Origin: Congeria kusceri
Taxonomy: Eukaryota > Mollusca > Bivalvia > Myida > Dreissenidae
DNA: 64,000 nucleotides
Direction: 5' to 3'
Assembly: GCA_027627225.1 (NCBI GenBank)
Contig: CM051028.1
Coordinates: forward strand, 12,397,201-12,461,200
Shown here: one piece after another, positions 35,633 through 46,820 of the stretch
Layout of the letters: the number at the start of each line of letters is the position of its first letter
How positions within the stretch are numbered: the stretch's first letter is position 1
Position numbers and translations under genes: made by a program
Notes under the pieces: model-generated
Databases searched by the model: none
Told to the model about the DNA's origin: nothing
The model's input: the letters and a program-made list of their open reading frames with translations, nothing else

Positions 35633-37248
35633 CGTGGAAGCTTGGATAATTTCTTTTGGTTATCCATGCATGGTGACAACCCTAAAAAAAAGGACAATAC
35701 AAAGCAAGAATTGGTTTTTAGTGTTACATGCGACAATATCTGGCAGATTATTTTACAAACGAAATACCATCAAAAGATAGACACCTTGCATATTAAAATA
35801 ACAAAAGTCTATTTACAGAATAACATGGAAATACATACACTTTTCTCCAGAAAAAATATTGTTTTGGTTTTTCAAAAAGAGAGAAGAGAAAAGATAGTAA
35901 ATGAATATGAAAATTCCATTTACAGAATATCATGCGAATATATACACTTTTCTGTTTTAGTTTCAGAAAGAAAGAAGAGACAACATTTGCACCGCCATCT
36001 TGTTTTGTAACAATAGCATCAAGTGTGATAATGCAATGGTGTAGATCACATTTTGTGTATATATGAAAGATTTCCATTTTACCAGACCTTCCCACTACCA
36101 TCTAGATTACAAGTCTGTTAATAAGGAGGTATTCGCTTTAATACACAGAAATTAAATGTATGGAAGATCTAGCTTGGATAGTCTCTTTCAGATTTCAATG
36201 CATGGTGATAACACTCAAAACAATATGAAAACGAAAGTTTGTTTTAAGTATTACATGCTACAATATTTGAAAAAACAAAATACCATACAGAAAAAGTTTT
36301 GTTTTAGTTTTTTAAAACAGAAACAGCATTTATAACACCGTCGTATTTTAATACACAGACACAAGAGTGATGCTGATATCGATACAGTAGTCATTATGGG
36401 TTTGCAGTGTTAAAGACTTTGAGTAGCATTGGGAGAGGCTACAATTATCATTACAATAACTCATTTACTGAAAGGCGAATAGTTATTATATATTAAAAAA
36501 ATAATAGTACATAAACACTATTATATATAAAAAATTATATCTGTATTTTATTTATCGTATGTAATGTTACGCTATCAATGTTTACCTTCGACAACAAGTG
36601 TAAGGGAAGTAACTATGTCAAATCGTGGCAGTTAGTAATGAATAGGTTAGCTTGTTTGTTTCTTGTAATAAACAATTAAATTTCGTCGCTGAATGAATTT
36701 GTTTAAATAGGTATACATGATCATTTTGGATATTTAATATATAGTTTATATTTTTACAAAAACAGAGAACATACTTTATTGCTATTTATTTTTAGAAATA
36801 ACTAAGTGCATTGTTATTAAGCGAAGTTATCTTAGGATACACCTAAACAATAGGTCAGGGGGCGTATCTACAAAGTGCTCAGAAGCACATCTTAAGTCAT
36901 ACATATAAAACATCGGTATATTTAGGAAGTTTATTAAGATTCCATCGCCCAAACGAGAAACGCTAAGTATCAGGTTAATATTGGCGAACTACAAATGATA
37001 TAGAATTAGAACACCTAATATTGTTTAAATATGTATACAAGAACAATTTGGATATTTAACATATAGTTTTTTATTTTTACAAAGACAGAATACATGCTTT
37101 ATTGCTATTTATTTTTAAAAATAATCAGAGTGAATTGTTATAAAGCGAAGTTATCTTGCATATACCAAGACACTAGGTCAGGGGCCGTATCTACGCCTGA
37201 ACGTTTAGACACAATGTCCTGCGCTGTGTTTGAGCTTGTGGTAGAATT
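35289..37248 (-). other. ~2 kb inter-ORF region of the LINE with internal duplications
   Basis: No family-like coding frame. Two degenerate internal duplications are visible: 35633-35770 with 36160-36290 (AGCTTGGATA and ATGCATGGTGA), and 36701-36871 with 37023-37194 (AGGTCAGGG and CGTATCTAC). A run of A on + (35604-35632), which is T on the LINE strand, hints at a nested retro-insertion in the opposite sense. The sequence lies inside the target-duplicated unit, so it moved with the element or inserted later. Confidence 0.6.
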
Positions 37249-38238
37249 TCAAGTTCTGGGACGGTTTCTGACTGTGGCAACTTTTCCAGCATATGTTTGG
37301 TTACCGGACGTAGCGTTCTTCTGTGGCCATGGTTTTTCTAGCCAGGTGTGGTAATGTTCGTGTGTAATATGGATAGAACGTTCGTTGCCTTTGAATCGCG
37401 CGTAGAGCTTACCCTCGAAGGACCAAGCCCTTTCTACCAGGCCTGGCTCCTTAAGCCTCAGCGCGGCGAGTACTTCGGCGTTAGTCTTGGTTAGGTCCTC
37501 ATTGATATAAATCCCTGAGCCTTTGAGACGGTTTGAATTTACCATGACGTCAATCTTTGTTTGTCGCCTGACAAACTTAGCGATGACGGGCCTGTTTTTG
37601 TTCGGTGTGAATTTACCGAGTCTATGCGCAACATCGATATCTGTCATGTGGATTTGGACACCGGTCTTTGACGAAATTACCGTGGCAACATGTTCGATGA
37701 CTGCGGTAGATGATTGGTGTTCGGAGTCGTTGGGTAGACCCGTCACTCGGATGCTGTTCCGCCGCCCATACTGTTCTAGGGCGTTCAGTTCATGTTCGTG
37801 TTTCCCGGTAATCTCGCCAAGTTTCTGGTTCAGTTCGGATATTTCGGCGTCCTTCTGTTTCGCTGCTTTTTTAAGCAAATCGATCTCCTTTGCTTGGTCG
37901 AAAATGGACGATTCCAGGAAGTCAATATGTTTTGTAATCGCTCCTAACAATTTGTCCTTTAGCTCCTCCACCGTATCTCTAATGATGTTTTTTATGAAAA
38001 GATTATCGTCCTTTGTCAGGACTTTTGAAAGTTTGGCGTTAATTTCATCCAATCGAGTTTCTATTGATTTAGTTTCAGCCATTTCCTTTACACTGTCTAA
38101 TGATTTATTTTTCAAAAAATCGGTTACTGATGTTTGCTTTGAAATAACTTGACTAACTTGCCCATTTTTCTTCTTTTTTCTGCCTTTCTTTTTTTTCTGA
38201 CTTTCGCTCAAGTCTTCAAAGACAGAGCCAACGAACAT
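37249..38238 (-). CDS. LINE ORF1: coiled-coil and RRM-like nucleic-acid-binding protein
   Basis: A 377-codon frame is open from 38382, but everything upstream of 38230 is flanking host DNA. The ATG at 38238 (giving MFVGSVFED) lies inside the target-site duplication, so its start codon would be host-supplied. The first ATG wholly inside the element is at 38082 (MAETKSIE). After a Lys-rich stretch, a heptad-like segment (LDEINAKL to KHEHELNALEQ) suggests a coiled coil. Then GRRNSIRVTGLP starts an RRM-like domain (IDVAHRLG, RPVIAKF), followed by a C-terminal domain. This is the ORF1 type that pairs with L1/Tx1-like ORF2 and coats the LINE RNA. Confidence 0.82.
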   Translation of the reverse strand: MFVGSVFEDLSESQKKKKGRKKKKNGQVSQVISKQTSVTDFLKNKSLDSVKEMAETKSIETRLDEINAKLSKVLTKDDNLFIKNIIRDTVEELKDKLLGAITKHIDFLESSIFDQAKEIDLLKKAAKQKDAEISELNQKLGEITGKHEHELNALEQYGRRNSIRVTGLPNDSEHQSSTAVIEHVATVISSKTGVQIHMTDIDVAHRLGKFTPNKNRPVIAKFVRRQTKIDVMVNSNRLKGSGIYINEDLTKTNAEVLAALRLKEPGLVERAWSFEGKLYARFKGNERSIHITHEHYHTWLEKPWPQKNATSGNQTYAGKVATVRNRPRT

Positions 38239-38240
38239 AT

Positions 38241-39286
38241 TAAGAATTAATACTATAACGTAACACTTCGAACATAACGAAAACATGAATGAAAATGATT
38301 TATTGTGTATACAAATAAAATATTTTTCCGACCTACCGACCCGCCCTTCATTAGCATGGGTCGCGGGAGGGGAAACAAACAATATTTTATTGTTGGGCCC
38401 ATTCTGCTATATAATACATATATGTGAATAAATCTTAAACACGCTGAAGTAAGTACACGCTTTAGTGTAGCCACACGATAATAATACTTAAAAATTAAAA
38501 CGTTCAAATACCATAAGACATATGTGAAAGTACATCAACATAAAATTTACTCAGAAATGTACAGACAAGTACGGAAGTAAAACACCTGCGTGTGCGTTGA
38601 TGTTACATAAAGAATAACCATGAACGCAGGCATAAATGCTCAATATGCGTAAATACATCAACAAAACATTTAAAGGTGTTCAAGCCCATTACACATGCCT
38701 TCTCAAAGATGCCACGTTATGTACAGGAAAATACGTTTGCAAAAACATTTTAAAAAACAATATATATTAAGAACAACATAAACCGAATATGATAAAGTCG
38801 TTTAAGCCTATGACACACAATGTATGTAAATATGTCAATGAAGAAACAAATTCAAATAAGACAATACAAGCGCACACAAATCACGCACTCGCCGGAACCC
38901 TAGATCACGCACGCACAAACACATGCACAGCGCACGGAATGACATAAGAATTTATTAAAAGGTCGTGCTTAGATACAGACATTTAGAAATCCTATCACAT
39001 ACCAAAACATGCAGGTTACCGAAATATGTGTACACCAAATATATACCATTGAAACCGTTTGTTAAAGATAAAAGCTCACGCGATAAACTTGCATACATTT
39101 CTATTAATATATTTAAAGTAGGTCATTTAAATAAACAAAAACACAAAACGAGCATCTAGATTCACAAAGTTGATTTATATGCAATGTTATTAATACATGA
39201 AACAATACAACAACACCCAAACTGTTGACTATTTATAGCGGATGGTCACAAAGACAGTGTAGCCTATACGAAACAAAAACAAATCA
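38241..39286. other. Left arm of the inverted duplication, no gene seen
   Basis: Contains the reciprocal of 47640-48200 (for example CTCCCGCGACCCATGCTAATG read on the other strand). I see no coding frame with family features. Confidence 0.5.
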
Positions 39287-40322
39287 AGAGGGCCAAAATG
39301 AAATTGGGTCGCTTACCTGAGTTTAATAAATCATAATGGTTTTAAAAATGTAATAGCATGTTCAGAAATGTTTGAAGTAAAATGTTGACAACGGACATCA
39401 ACAATGGACCAATGGCAGCCGTTATTTTAGCGAAATAAGACCTAAAAGAAATTTGGTAGCTAGTCATCCAAGAAACATATCTGTGAAATTATTTCGAAAT
39501 AAAGCCGGTGATTTCAGACAAGAACATTTTTCACAGATTTCAATATATCAATATAAGGAAAACTGGTCCGTCTGCTGGTGGCCATGTATTTTAATGAATC
39601 AAAATGACTTGAAGGAATTTGGTAGAGAGACAATCAAGTAACATGTCTGTGACATGACTTTGAAATCCAGCTAGTGGTTTTAGACAATAAGTTTTCAATA
39701 TTGACATATAAGGAAAACTACCCCTCCCTCTGGTGGCGATGTTTTTAACGAATCAAATTTATTTAAACAAATGTAGTAGATGGTCACCAAAAGAACATTT
39801 CTGTGAAATTATTTTAAAATCAAACCAGAGGTTTCAGACAAGATGATTTGAAGAAATGTGGAAAAGGGTCACCCAAGGGACATTTATGTTAATTTATTTT
39901 GAAATCCGGTCAGCGGTTTTTGAGAAAAATAATTTCAAACTTGTCTTTATAGCTTTATAAGAAAAAACGGCCCCTCTTCCTGGCTGCCATGATTTTCAAC
40001 GAATAAACATGCTTTGAAGAAATTTGGTAGAAGGTCATCCAGGGACCATTTCTGTGATCAGCATTTTGAAATCCATAAAGTGGCTTCTGACAAGAAGATT
40101 TTTTGTTTGTTTGGGCTTTTGGTTGCCATAGCAACCAGCGTTTTTCAAATAATGCATTCAATTGAAGAAATCTGGTATAGGACCACCCCACAAATATTCC
40201 TGCCAAGTTTGGTATAAATCGACCTAGTGGTTTTTCAAAAAAATTAGTCTCAAGCAATTGTTGACGAGGAACAACGAATGACCGACGGTGACTGACCACA
40301 AATGTGCTCAGGTATGCTAAAA
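39287..40322. repeat. Dispersed mollusc-type repeat with ~6 internal degenerate modules
   Basis: Begins AAGAGGGCCAAAATGAAATT with GCTTACCTGAG and ends with the inverted motif CTCAGGTATGC. Inside, modules of roughly 90-150 bp repeat the order AATTTGGTAG, GGTCA-CC, CATTTCTGTGAA, TTTTGAAATC, GTGGTTTC, GACAAGAA. Frames translated from it are not genes. The last three modules are duplicated in the right arm (46970-47640). Confidence 0.7.
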
Positions 40323-40531
40323 GATGCGATGAAGCCACTGTTCATTGTATAGCGATTTCAGTTAAAGACGTTTTTTTTGTTACAATCGAAAAATAAATAA
40401 AAATACATATTTTCAGGACTGAAAAGTATCATAAAAATAATTTTACAGGTGTTTATTTTACAACGCTCTGCAAACTATTTATAAGAATGCGTAGTCTTAC
40501 TAAAACTTGCTCATATAAAAAAACAATAGTA

Positions 40532-41528
40532 TTATCGAATGTCTGAATTGCTTTTCTGAAACTCTAAAAATGACAGTTGTATTTCTTCTTTTTGATCGGT
40601 CTTCATGTAAATGTATCCTTCCCCAAAATCAAATTTCCTCCCAACCTCCAAGTAAAACTCGTCCCGTGGTGTAATTCCAAATTTTCGTATGCATTTGAAT
40701 GGTGTTGTTACAAGTGCGTCCTTAGTGTTCTTGTCTTGGATGTAAATATTTTCAGTCCCTATAACCAAGTTCCGCTCACCAACTAACCGGCCTTTTTCTG
40801 CAACAGGAGTGTTCTGTACTATCACAGCAAATTGTTTGCCTGAAATATAAAACATTACACATTGCATTTCTACTGTGCCTACAAACTATACTTCTTAACA
40901 TGGACTGAATTTTGTGTCAAATTTGCCGTCAAAACTGAACAAAATTCGTTGGAAAGTGTAGTGTTCTAGTTAATATTATTGTTTTAAAGATAATGAACTC
41001 CAGATGGGCATACAAATGTGCATTTTTTTGTAGTTAGGTCGTTTCTACCGTTTAGGTAAAAACATGGGTGAAAGCATCACAATTTGTATAGAACACGATC
41101 AACTGTCATAAACTGTATATTTCATTGATAAATAGAAGTTGAATATGCTCGCACGTTTCTTGAACCTGGTATTCCCGACTTAAAAATACCGCGGCTTTCC
41201 CCAATACAAGCACCTGATCTAAGTATACGCATGCACGACTCGACAAAACTTTCGCGTGTTTATCCTAAATATAAACGGCGCTATTTTAAATAGCTCGATT
41301 GGTATTGGCGTCTGCAGACGCTATAGATTTGAGGACGATAAAAAGGAGGAAAACTACATAGACTCATTGTTTTTCAGGTTAATAAACACAAAATTGTCTA
41401 ACTTTTTTATGTGTTCTATACGATTACGTAAGAAAATTTCTTTATTAATGTAATGCATTCTGTTTAATACGTCCAACAGATTGTGTATCTTTATACAAGT
41501 GCACATAATAATAATAATAATAATAATA

Positions 41529-41574
<46 letters not shown>

Positions 41575-44500
41575 GAATTAAAAAAATAATAATAATATAG
41601 ATAAAACAATAATAATGATGATGATAATATTAATAATAATAATAATAATAACAACTTATGCTTGCAGTTCAATGACTTCATATTATATTTAATATAATTA
41701 GAAAGCATCCATCTCCACGAATGGGACAATCTACGTTTCTTCTGAACTCTGTTCTTCAAAGCCGGAATAGATTTAACCAGTGTGTAACAGGATTCAGTAT
41801 TCAAATGCTTAAAGAGACCTGTTCACAAATTGGCAAATTGACGATTTTCGAAATTTTGTGTCATATATCTCGAAAAGAAAAATACATTATATATACAAGA
41901 GAAATAATACTACTGAGCAAGAAATACATTGGAAATATGGTGTAAATTAAGAATAATCATCATTTGTAATAGATAAAACTATAAAGCGTTTGTAAAGCTT
42001 TTCAGCGGCATTTTGGAAAACTAGCGTATCACTTACATAGCGTTAACATGTATTCTTATATTTGTAAGTTTTGATGACCAAGTGGTCAAAGCGTTAGTCT
42101 GTTTTGATCCCGCAGGTTCGAGTCCCGGCGAAGGCAAATGATTTACTTTACATATAATTTTTCTTAGTATAATTTTTGTTTGTGTTATCCCATGTGCTTT
42201 ACTTTTTGCAGTTCAGATATTAAAGAGCATTTTTCAAATAAACGGAAATCTTTGAAAAAGTCCCTTTAAAGGTATCACTTACAATATGTTTGACGCGAAA
42301 ATCTTATCTCCCGTAATGCAATACGTACACGTTTATTGTTTTCTATTATCCTCATGCACAATGTTTTATCCTTGTTATTTCGTTGTTACTTCGGTGATCG
42401 GAAGGTTGTAAGCGGGGGAAAATAATAAAGTACTACAGGTCTGAATTACTTGGCATTAGGTACATACTGAAAGTAGATACCCTAGGTGGGCTACCGTTTG
42501 TACCACGCACTTCGGTGATCGGGAGTTAGTCTACTTAGGTTGGTCAGGTATACTGTAGTGACTTTGATGTACCTAAATAGTCTACTATTAGCAGCGGTAG
42601 AGGTATTTGTGCCTGGTAAGTCCTGGTAAGGAGCCAATAATTGTATTCTAGCCACTGCGTGTATTAATGTATCAAAAGCAACCACTTACTCTAACTACTA
42701 AGTACTAAAAAATGCAAATTATACTAGGACTTCACTAAATACTGTCTGACCACTTATTAGATTACACACCCAAACTATACATCTTTTACGTACAGAGCAG
42801 AGCCACGGTGTAGGATCAGGGTCAATTTTTCAGGATAAAATTGGCTATTGGCGATATTTTCATGGTAAAAGACGCACTTTAACGGATAAAAAACGTGAAG
42901 GATGCTGTACGAAACGTCCAAACATAAACATTTAGTAGGCTTAGATAGTTACACCACGGAACATTAGTATTTATAAGGTGTCATTATGCGTGTATACAAA
43001 GTGAGTTTAAGTATTTGTTATCCCGAAATAAGCTGCACAATATGATACTGTCTTAATTGTGCGAGTGGCCAAATATGGATGTTGGTTTAGTATTTTCCAG
43101 AAAATATATCGTTAAAAATCACTTTGTGTGTATGATATGGGTATAATGACATTCACTGTCAGGTTTTAAGTAAAGAAAATCACTGTTTATTGCTCAGTGT
43201 AGATACAAAATGTCATCATCAACATAATGTAATACAACGACATGTTCATGATAGGCTGAAACACACACACTGCAATTATTCGCTTATTACTCCACGTTAT
43301 TTTATTAGTTTTCATTGACTACGGCTGCATTAAAATAAAACATAAATAAACATAATATATCAAATATTTTCGACCCATACATGCATATGTATATTTCAGT
43401 ACAATTTCCTTGGAATCTTGACTGCGGTATGGTTTGTTTGCTTTGTTTGTTTGGACCAACAGTATTTCAGTCATATAACGGCGGTCAGTTAACCAACTCT
43501 CACTTTTCCTGGGCAAGCTTAGCCGATCTAAGCGGTTTACCAGTACCAAGTGCATACTGACTACTCTATACTACATCTGCAGGCTACTGCTTATATGAAT
43601 ATGTTCCTCAAATAAACTTCCGCAACTTAGTGCATAAATCATTAATTGTAGAAAAACAAAGCAGAATTGGGTAGTGTAATGAATAATCCAAAATCAAATG
43701 GCCATCAGAAATGTTCTCAGACAATAAGAATTTGGACGATTAATACATATTTCTCATTATCCCGATACAAAAATTCATATAACTTCGTCAGACATGGTCA
43801 TGGCTAACCAAACAAAACGGCAAAGTTAGGTCACATCTTCTCGCCTAAAAACTGGTTTAAAGTTTCGTATCTTTCGGCTCTTTATATGTTTAACTATCTA
43901 ATACAATTATATTATCTTGGTGTCTTTTCTTCCCATAATGTATGCACCGCTGTGGACCTTATTAAATCGCTGTAGCCTCACTCGAGTACAGGGGGTGATT
44001 ATTTGGTAAATGAATATGCTAGGATACAGACTCCTAATGAAACGTATTTTTCCTAGCAGAATTTGTGAAGAAATCGTTACCAATAGAAGATAAAAAACAA
44101 TCTTACTATTAAAACGTATATCTTAATATTATATTCAGTTTTGTCAAACTGGTCTTTCGTAGTTATGTTTGTTTATGTATAATAATTACTTAAAATAAGT
44201 GTGTAATAATGAACCTTTGGTCGTACCGCCTATTTAGTTAACCATCATGCTCTAATGCGAATAAGATTTGTATTGCTGCTTATAATATACATGTTAAAGC
44301 ATCTAATTTATATTTAGATTTGTATTTCACGATGAATACATATCAGCGAAAAAAACTTTTCTAACAGAGACAACATTTGCTTAGCGATTCATACATATCG
44401 TTCCCATTGTATAACGGCGAACGTACCTCTGACGGGAACCAATTTTTCTCTCTCAACATTCATGTTCACGGCGGCACTACTGGTGCTCTTTAGACCGCTA

Positions 44501-44892
44501 ACATTAGAAACCATTTGACCGTTTATCTCGTCTACCTTTTTGCCTCTAACCTCGTCTACTGTTTTACATCTAACCGTATCTGATTTTTTGCGGAGTTGTA
44601 AACGTTGGCAAATCTCTCCATCTGGGATCGCATAATCGTAGGGATACTCATCACTGCCTTTAAAGTTTTCACTGTCTTTCACAGTCGTGTCGCCTTTGTG
44701 TTCTTGGACTTCATTCACAATATATATATTATGACATTTCAACAACTTAAATTTATTGTGGAGTTTCACACACAAACTGCACAGCCTTTGTGTACATTGT
44801 TTACAGTAAAATGTGTCCGTTAGTAATCCATTCTGGCAAATCTCGCACGGACCACAGACAGTCCCGATTTTATCTTTAGGTTTAGAATTCAT
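40532..44892 (-). CDS. B-box / IRS-type PTB protein, paralogue C, intact two-exon model
   Basis: Exon 1 is 44427-44892 (ATG 44892; donor AGAG|GTACGT, phase 1). Exon 2 is 40532-40839 (acceptor ATATTTCAG|GC, phase 1, stop TAA), predicting 257 residues. Residues 13-54 carry a B-box-like zinc array: C16, C19, C30, C33, C38, C41, H45, H54. A charged linker follows (KKSDTVRCK, then DEVRGKKVDEINGQ). Residues 156-257 form an IRS/DOK-type PTB domain with LVGERNLVIG, FKCIRKFG (R207) and VGRKFDFGEG (R223), the two arginines expected to bind phosphotyrosine. A - strand AATAAA at 40452-40457 follows the stop. Additional small exons in the 3.6 kb intron cannot be excluded. An adaptor linking ubiquitin or scaffold-type B-box function to phosphotyrosine signals is inference. 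Confidence 0.75.
41504..41650. repeat. AAT/ATT microsatellite, left arm
   Basis: ATAATAATA then ATTATTATT, followed by AATAAT and GATGAT runs; matches the array at 46040-46230 of the right arm. Poly-Asn, Tyr and Leu frames here are not genes. Confidence 0.95.
42065..42135 (+). repeat. tRNA-like SINE head
   Basis: A box A-like segment TGACCAAGTGGTCAAAGCG and a box B-like GGTTCGAGTCC are spaced as in a tRNA, but the acceptor ends do not pair. It is probably the 5' head of a tRNA-derived SINE inside the intron of paralogue C. Confidence 0.55.
42140..44426. other. Remainder of the paralogue C intron
   Basis: ACTTCGGTGATCGG occurs twice (about 42390 and 42510). At 43455-43555 there is a segment (CAGTCATATAACGGCGGTCA) that I associate with common bivalve dispersed repeats. 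No gene is seen. Confidence 0.35.
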
Positions 44893-46039
44893 TATTCAAC
44901 AGAAACGCAACACACCTTTACAGCACGCATTAGAAGCTTGGTTACAAATCACAGTTAAACCGGTAACTTATGTTCAGAACCTGTACAGGGTAGTGACACG
45001 TTTAGTAAATCGGATTGTACTAAGTATGTGTTTTCCGTTCGTGTATTGCCTTCTTTTTTTAATTTCCGTTTTAGAGACACTTGAAACTGCTTTATTTGTC
45101 AGATACAATCTTGTTCCAAACCGAAAGTTAAAAAAAAAAACATTAAACTTACGGCTTATTGAGTATCAGTCAACACTATAAATACGTAAATATCTCGATT
45201 AATATTTGACGAGTATATTATATAACTATCATAGGCAGTTGAGGGGTATGATAAATATTGAACCCCGAGGGTGGAGGAAATATCTACTATACCCCACAAC
45301 ATTCATATGATATTAATTTTGTAATTCCGAACAAATTTATACCGTGATTCAAGGAAAAACTAGTCGTACACAGTTAAATCGATTTCTACAGTTTTTTCCT
45401 TCCGTGAATTTTTTTCATTTTTACATATTTTGCAGAGTGTACAATGCCGAAAACAATGATACCATAAAAAAATGGGGGTCAACGAATTAGATTGTTTGGT
45501 AAATGCATGTAAATGACCTACCCGTGAATGCATTTGAGGAAATGTTGATGCTGTTTTTGTTTTAGCAAAAAAATAGTATTGACTATTGATTGGTTAAATG
45601 GCGACATCCTAGTGGTTGAAATGGGTAATTGTAAAAATGCAATCCGTTACTTAGTGAAAAAATAATAATATATTTGCCAAAAAATGCTTTTTCATTAATT
45701 TTTAACGAAAAAAGTATACATTTTGTAATCAAATACAAGTTTTGTTTGGACTATAGAAAAAAAAACATGTTCCTTGAAAATTACTGAAATTTCGATATTT
45801 ATTACATAGCTATATTCTTAACGAACACCAAAAAAGAAAACAGGGAGTCACCGTGCTTGTTTCTCGAGAAAAAATATGTATTTTACATGTGCGTATTGAC
45901 ATTTTTCTTTCAAAAAACAGGATGGAATAAAAATAATAATTTACAACAATAAGAAGAAACGTGGATTGTCCCATTCGTGGAGATGGATGCGTTCTAATTA
46001 TATTAAATATAATATGAAGTCAGTGAACAGCAAGCATAA

Positions 46040-46092
<53 letters not shown>

Positions 46093-46156
46093 CATCATTA
46101 TTATCATCATCATTATTATTGTTTTATCTATATTATTATTATTATTATTTTATAGC

Positions 46157-46192
<36 letters not shown>

Positions 46193-46230
46193 TCTTCTTC
46201 TAATTATTATTATTATTATTATTATTATGT
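46040..46230. repeat. ATT/AAT microsatellite, right arm
   Basis: Inverted partner of 41504-41650, longer here. A poly-Leu/Ile frame across it is an artefact. Confidence 0.95.
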
Positions 46231-46573
46231 GCACTTTTATAAAGATACACAATCTGTTGGACGTATTAAACATAATGCATTACATTTATAAAGAAACTTT
46301 TAAAGGGACTTAACTCCCCCGGACAGGTATAATCGCGAAAGAAAATTGTTAAAATTACGCGATTTTCTTACGTAATCGTATAGAACACATTAAAAAGTTA
46401 GACAATTTTGTTTTTATTAACCTGAAAAACAATGAATATATGTAGTTTTCCTCCTTTTTATCGTGGAAAATGTGTAATTTGAATGTGTTAACTAAATACC
46501 TGTGTGCCTATTTCGAACGAATTTCATTCCGTTTTGACGGTTAATTTGACACAAAATTCAGTCCTTGTTAAGA

Positions 46574-46820
46574 AGAATAGTTTGTAGGGACTGAAAATAT
46601 TTACATCCAAGACAAGAACACTAAGGCCACACTTGTAACAACACCATTCAAATGCATACGAAAATTTGGAATTACACCACGGGACGAGTTTTACTTGGAG
46701 GTTGGGGGTTGGGGGGAAATTTGATTTTGGGGAAGGACACAATTAAATGAAGACCGATCAAAAGGAAGAAATACAACTGTCATTTTTAGAGTTTCAGAAA
46801 AGAAATTCAGATATTCGATA
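46574..46820 (+). pseudogene. Inverted, truncated copy of the paralogue C PTB exon
   Basis: Encodes recognisable TTPFKCIRKFGI and DEFYLEV on + but lacks the first third of the exon and its splice acceptor (a ~117 bp deletion relative to 40757-40873). A G-rich change near 46705 (GGTTGGGGGTTGGGGGG) breaks the frame before the FGEG motif. It lies in the right arm of the inverted duplication. Confidence 0.85.

Larger units (their letters stand above)
31209..38229 (-). mobile_element. ~7.0 kb L1/Tx1-like LINE with 11-bp target duplication
   Basis: Flanked by AACGAACATAT at 31198-31208 and 38230-38240. The 3' end is the A-tail, seen on + as a T run to 31234. The right arm of the inverted duplication holds the uninterrupted site (near 48205-48222), so both ends are defined. 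Gene order on the - strand is ORF1 (RRM-like), a ~2 kb inter-ORF region, and ORF2 (endonuclease plus RT). ORF2 is fully open, so the copy is young. The 5' end falls inside the ORF1 frame, leaving no 5' UTR, which suggests 5' truncation. Confidence 0.92.

Noticed and set aside
37523..38152. 209-codon + strand frame
   Set aside because: Antisense shadow of LINE ORF1.
38241..38382. N-terminal 48 codons of the ORF1 frame
   Set aside because: They lie in host DNA outside the target duplication, so they do not belong to the LINE protein.
39955..40338. 127-codon frame and its partner at 47004-47300
   Set aside because: They fall in a dispersed non-coding repeat and its inverted copy; no domain or start context.
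42065..42135. Functional tRNA gene
   Set aside because: Box A and B are present but acceptor and anticodon stems do not pair.
45966..46313. poly-Leu/Ile frame, and the poly-Asn frame at 41445-41804
   Set aside because: Translations of AAT/ATT microsatellites.
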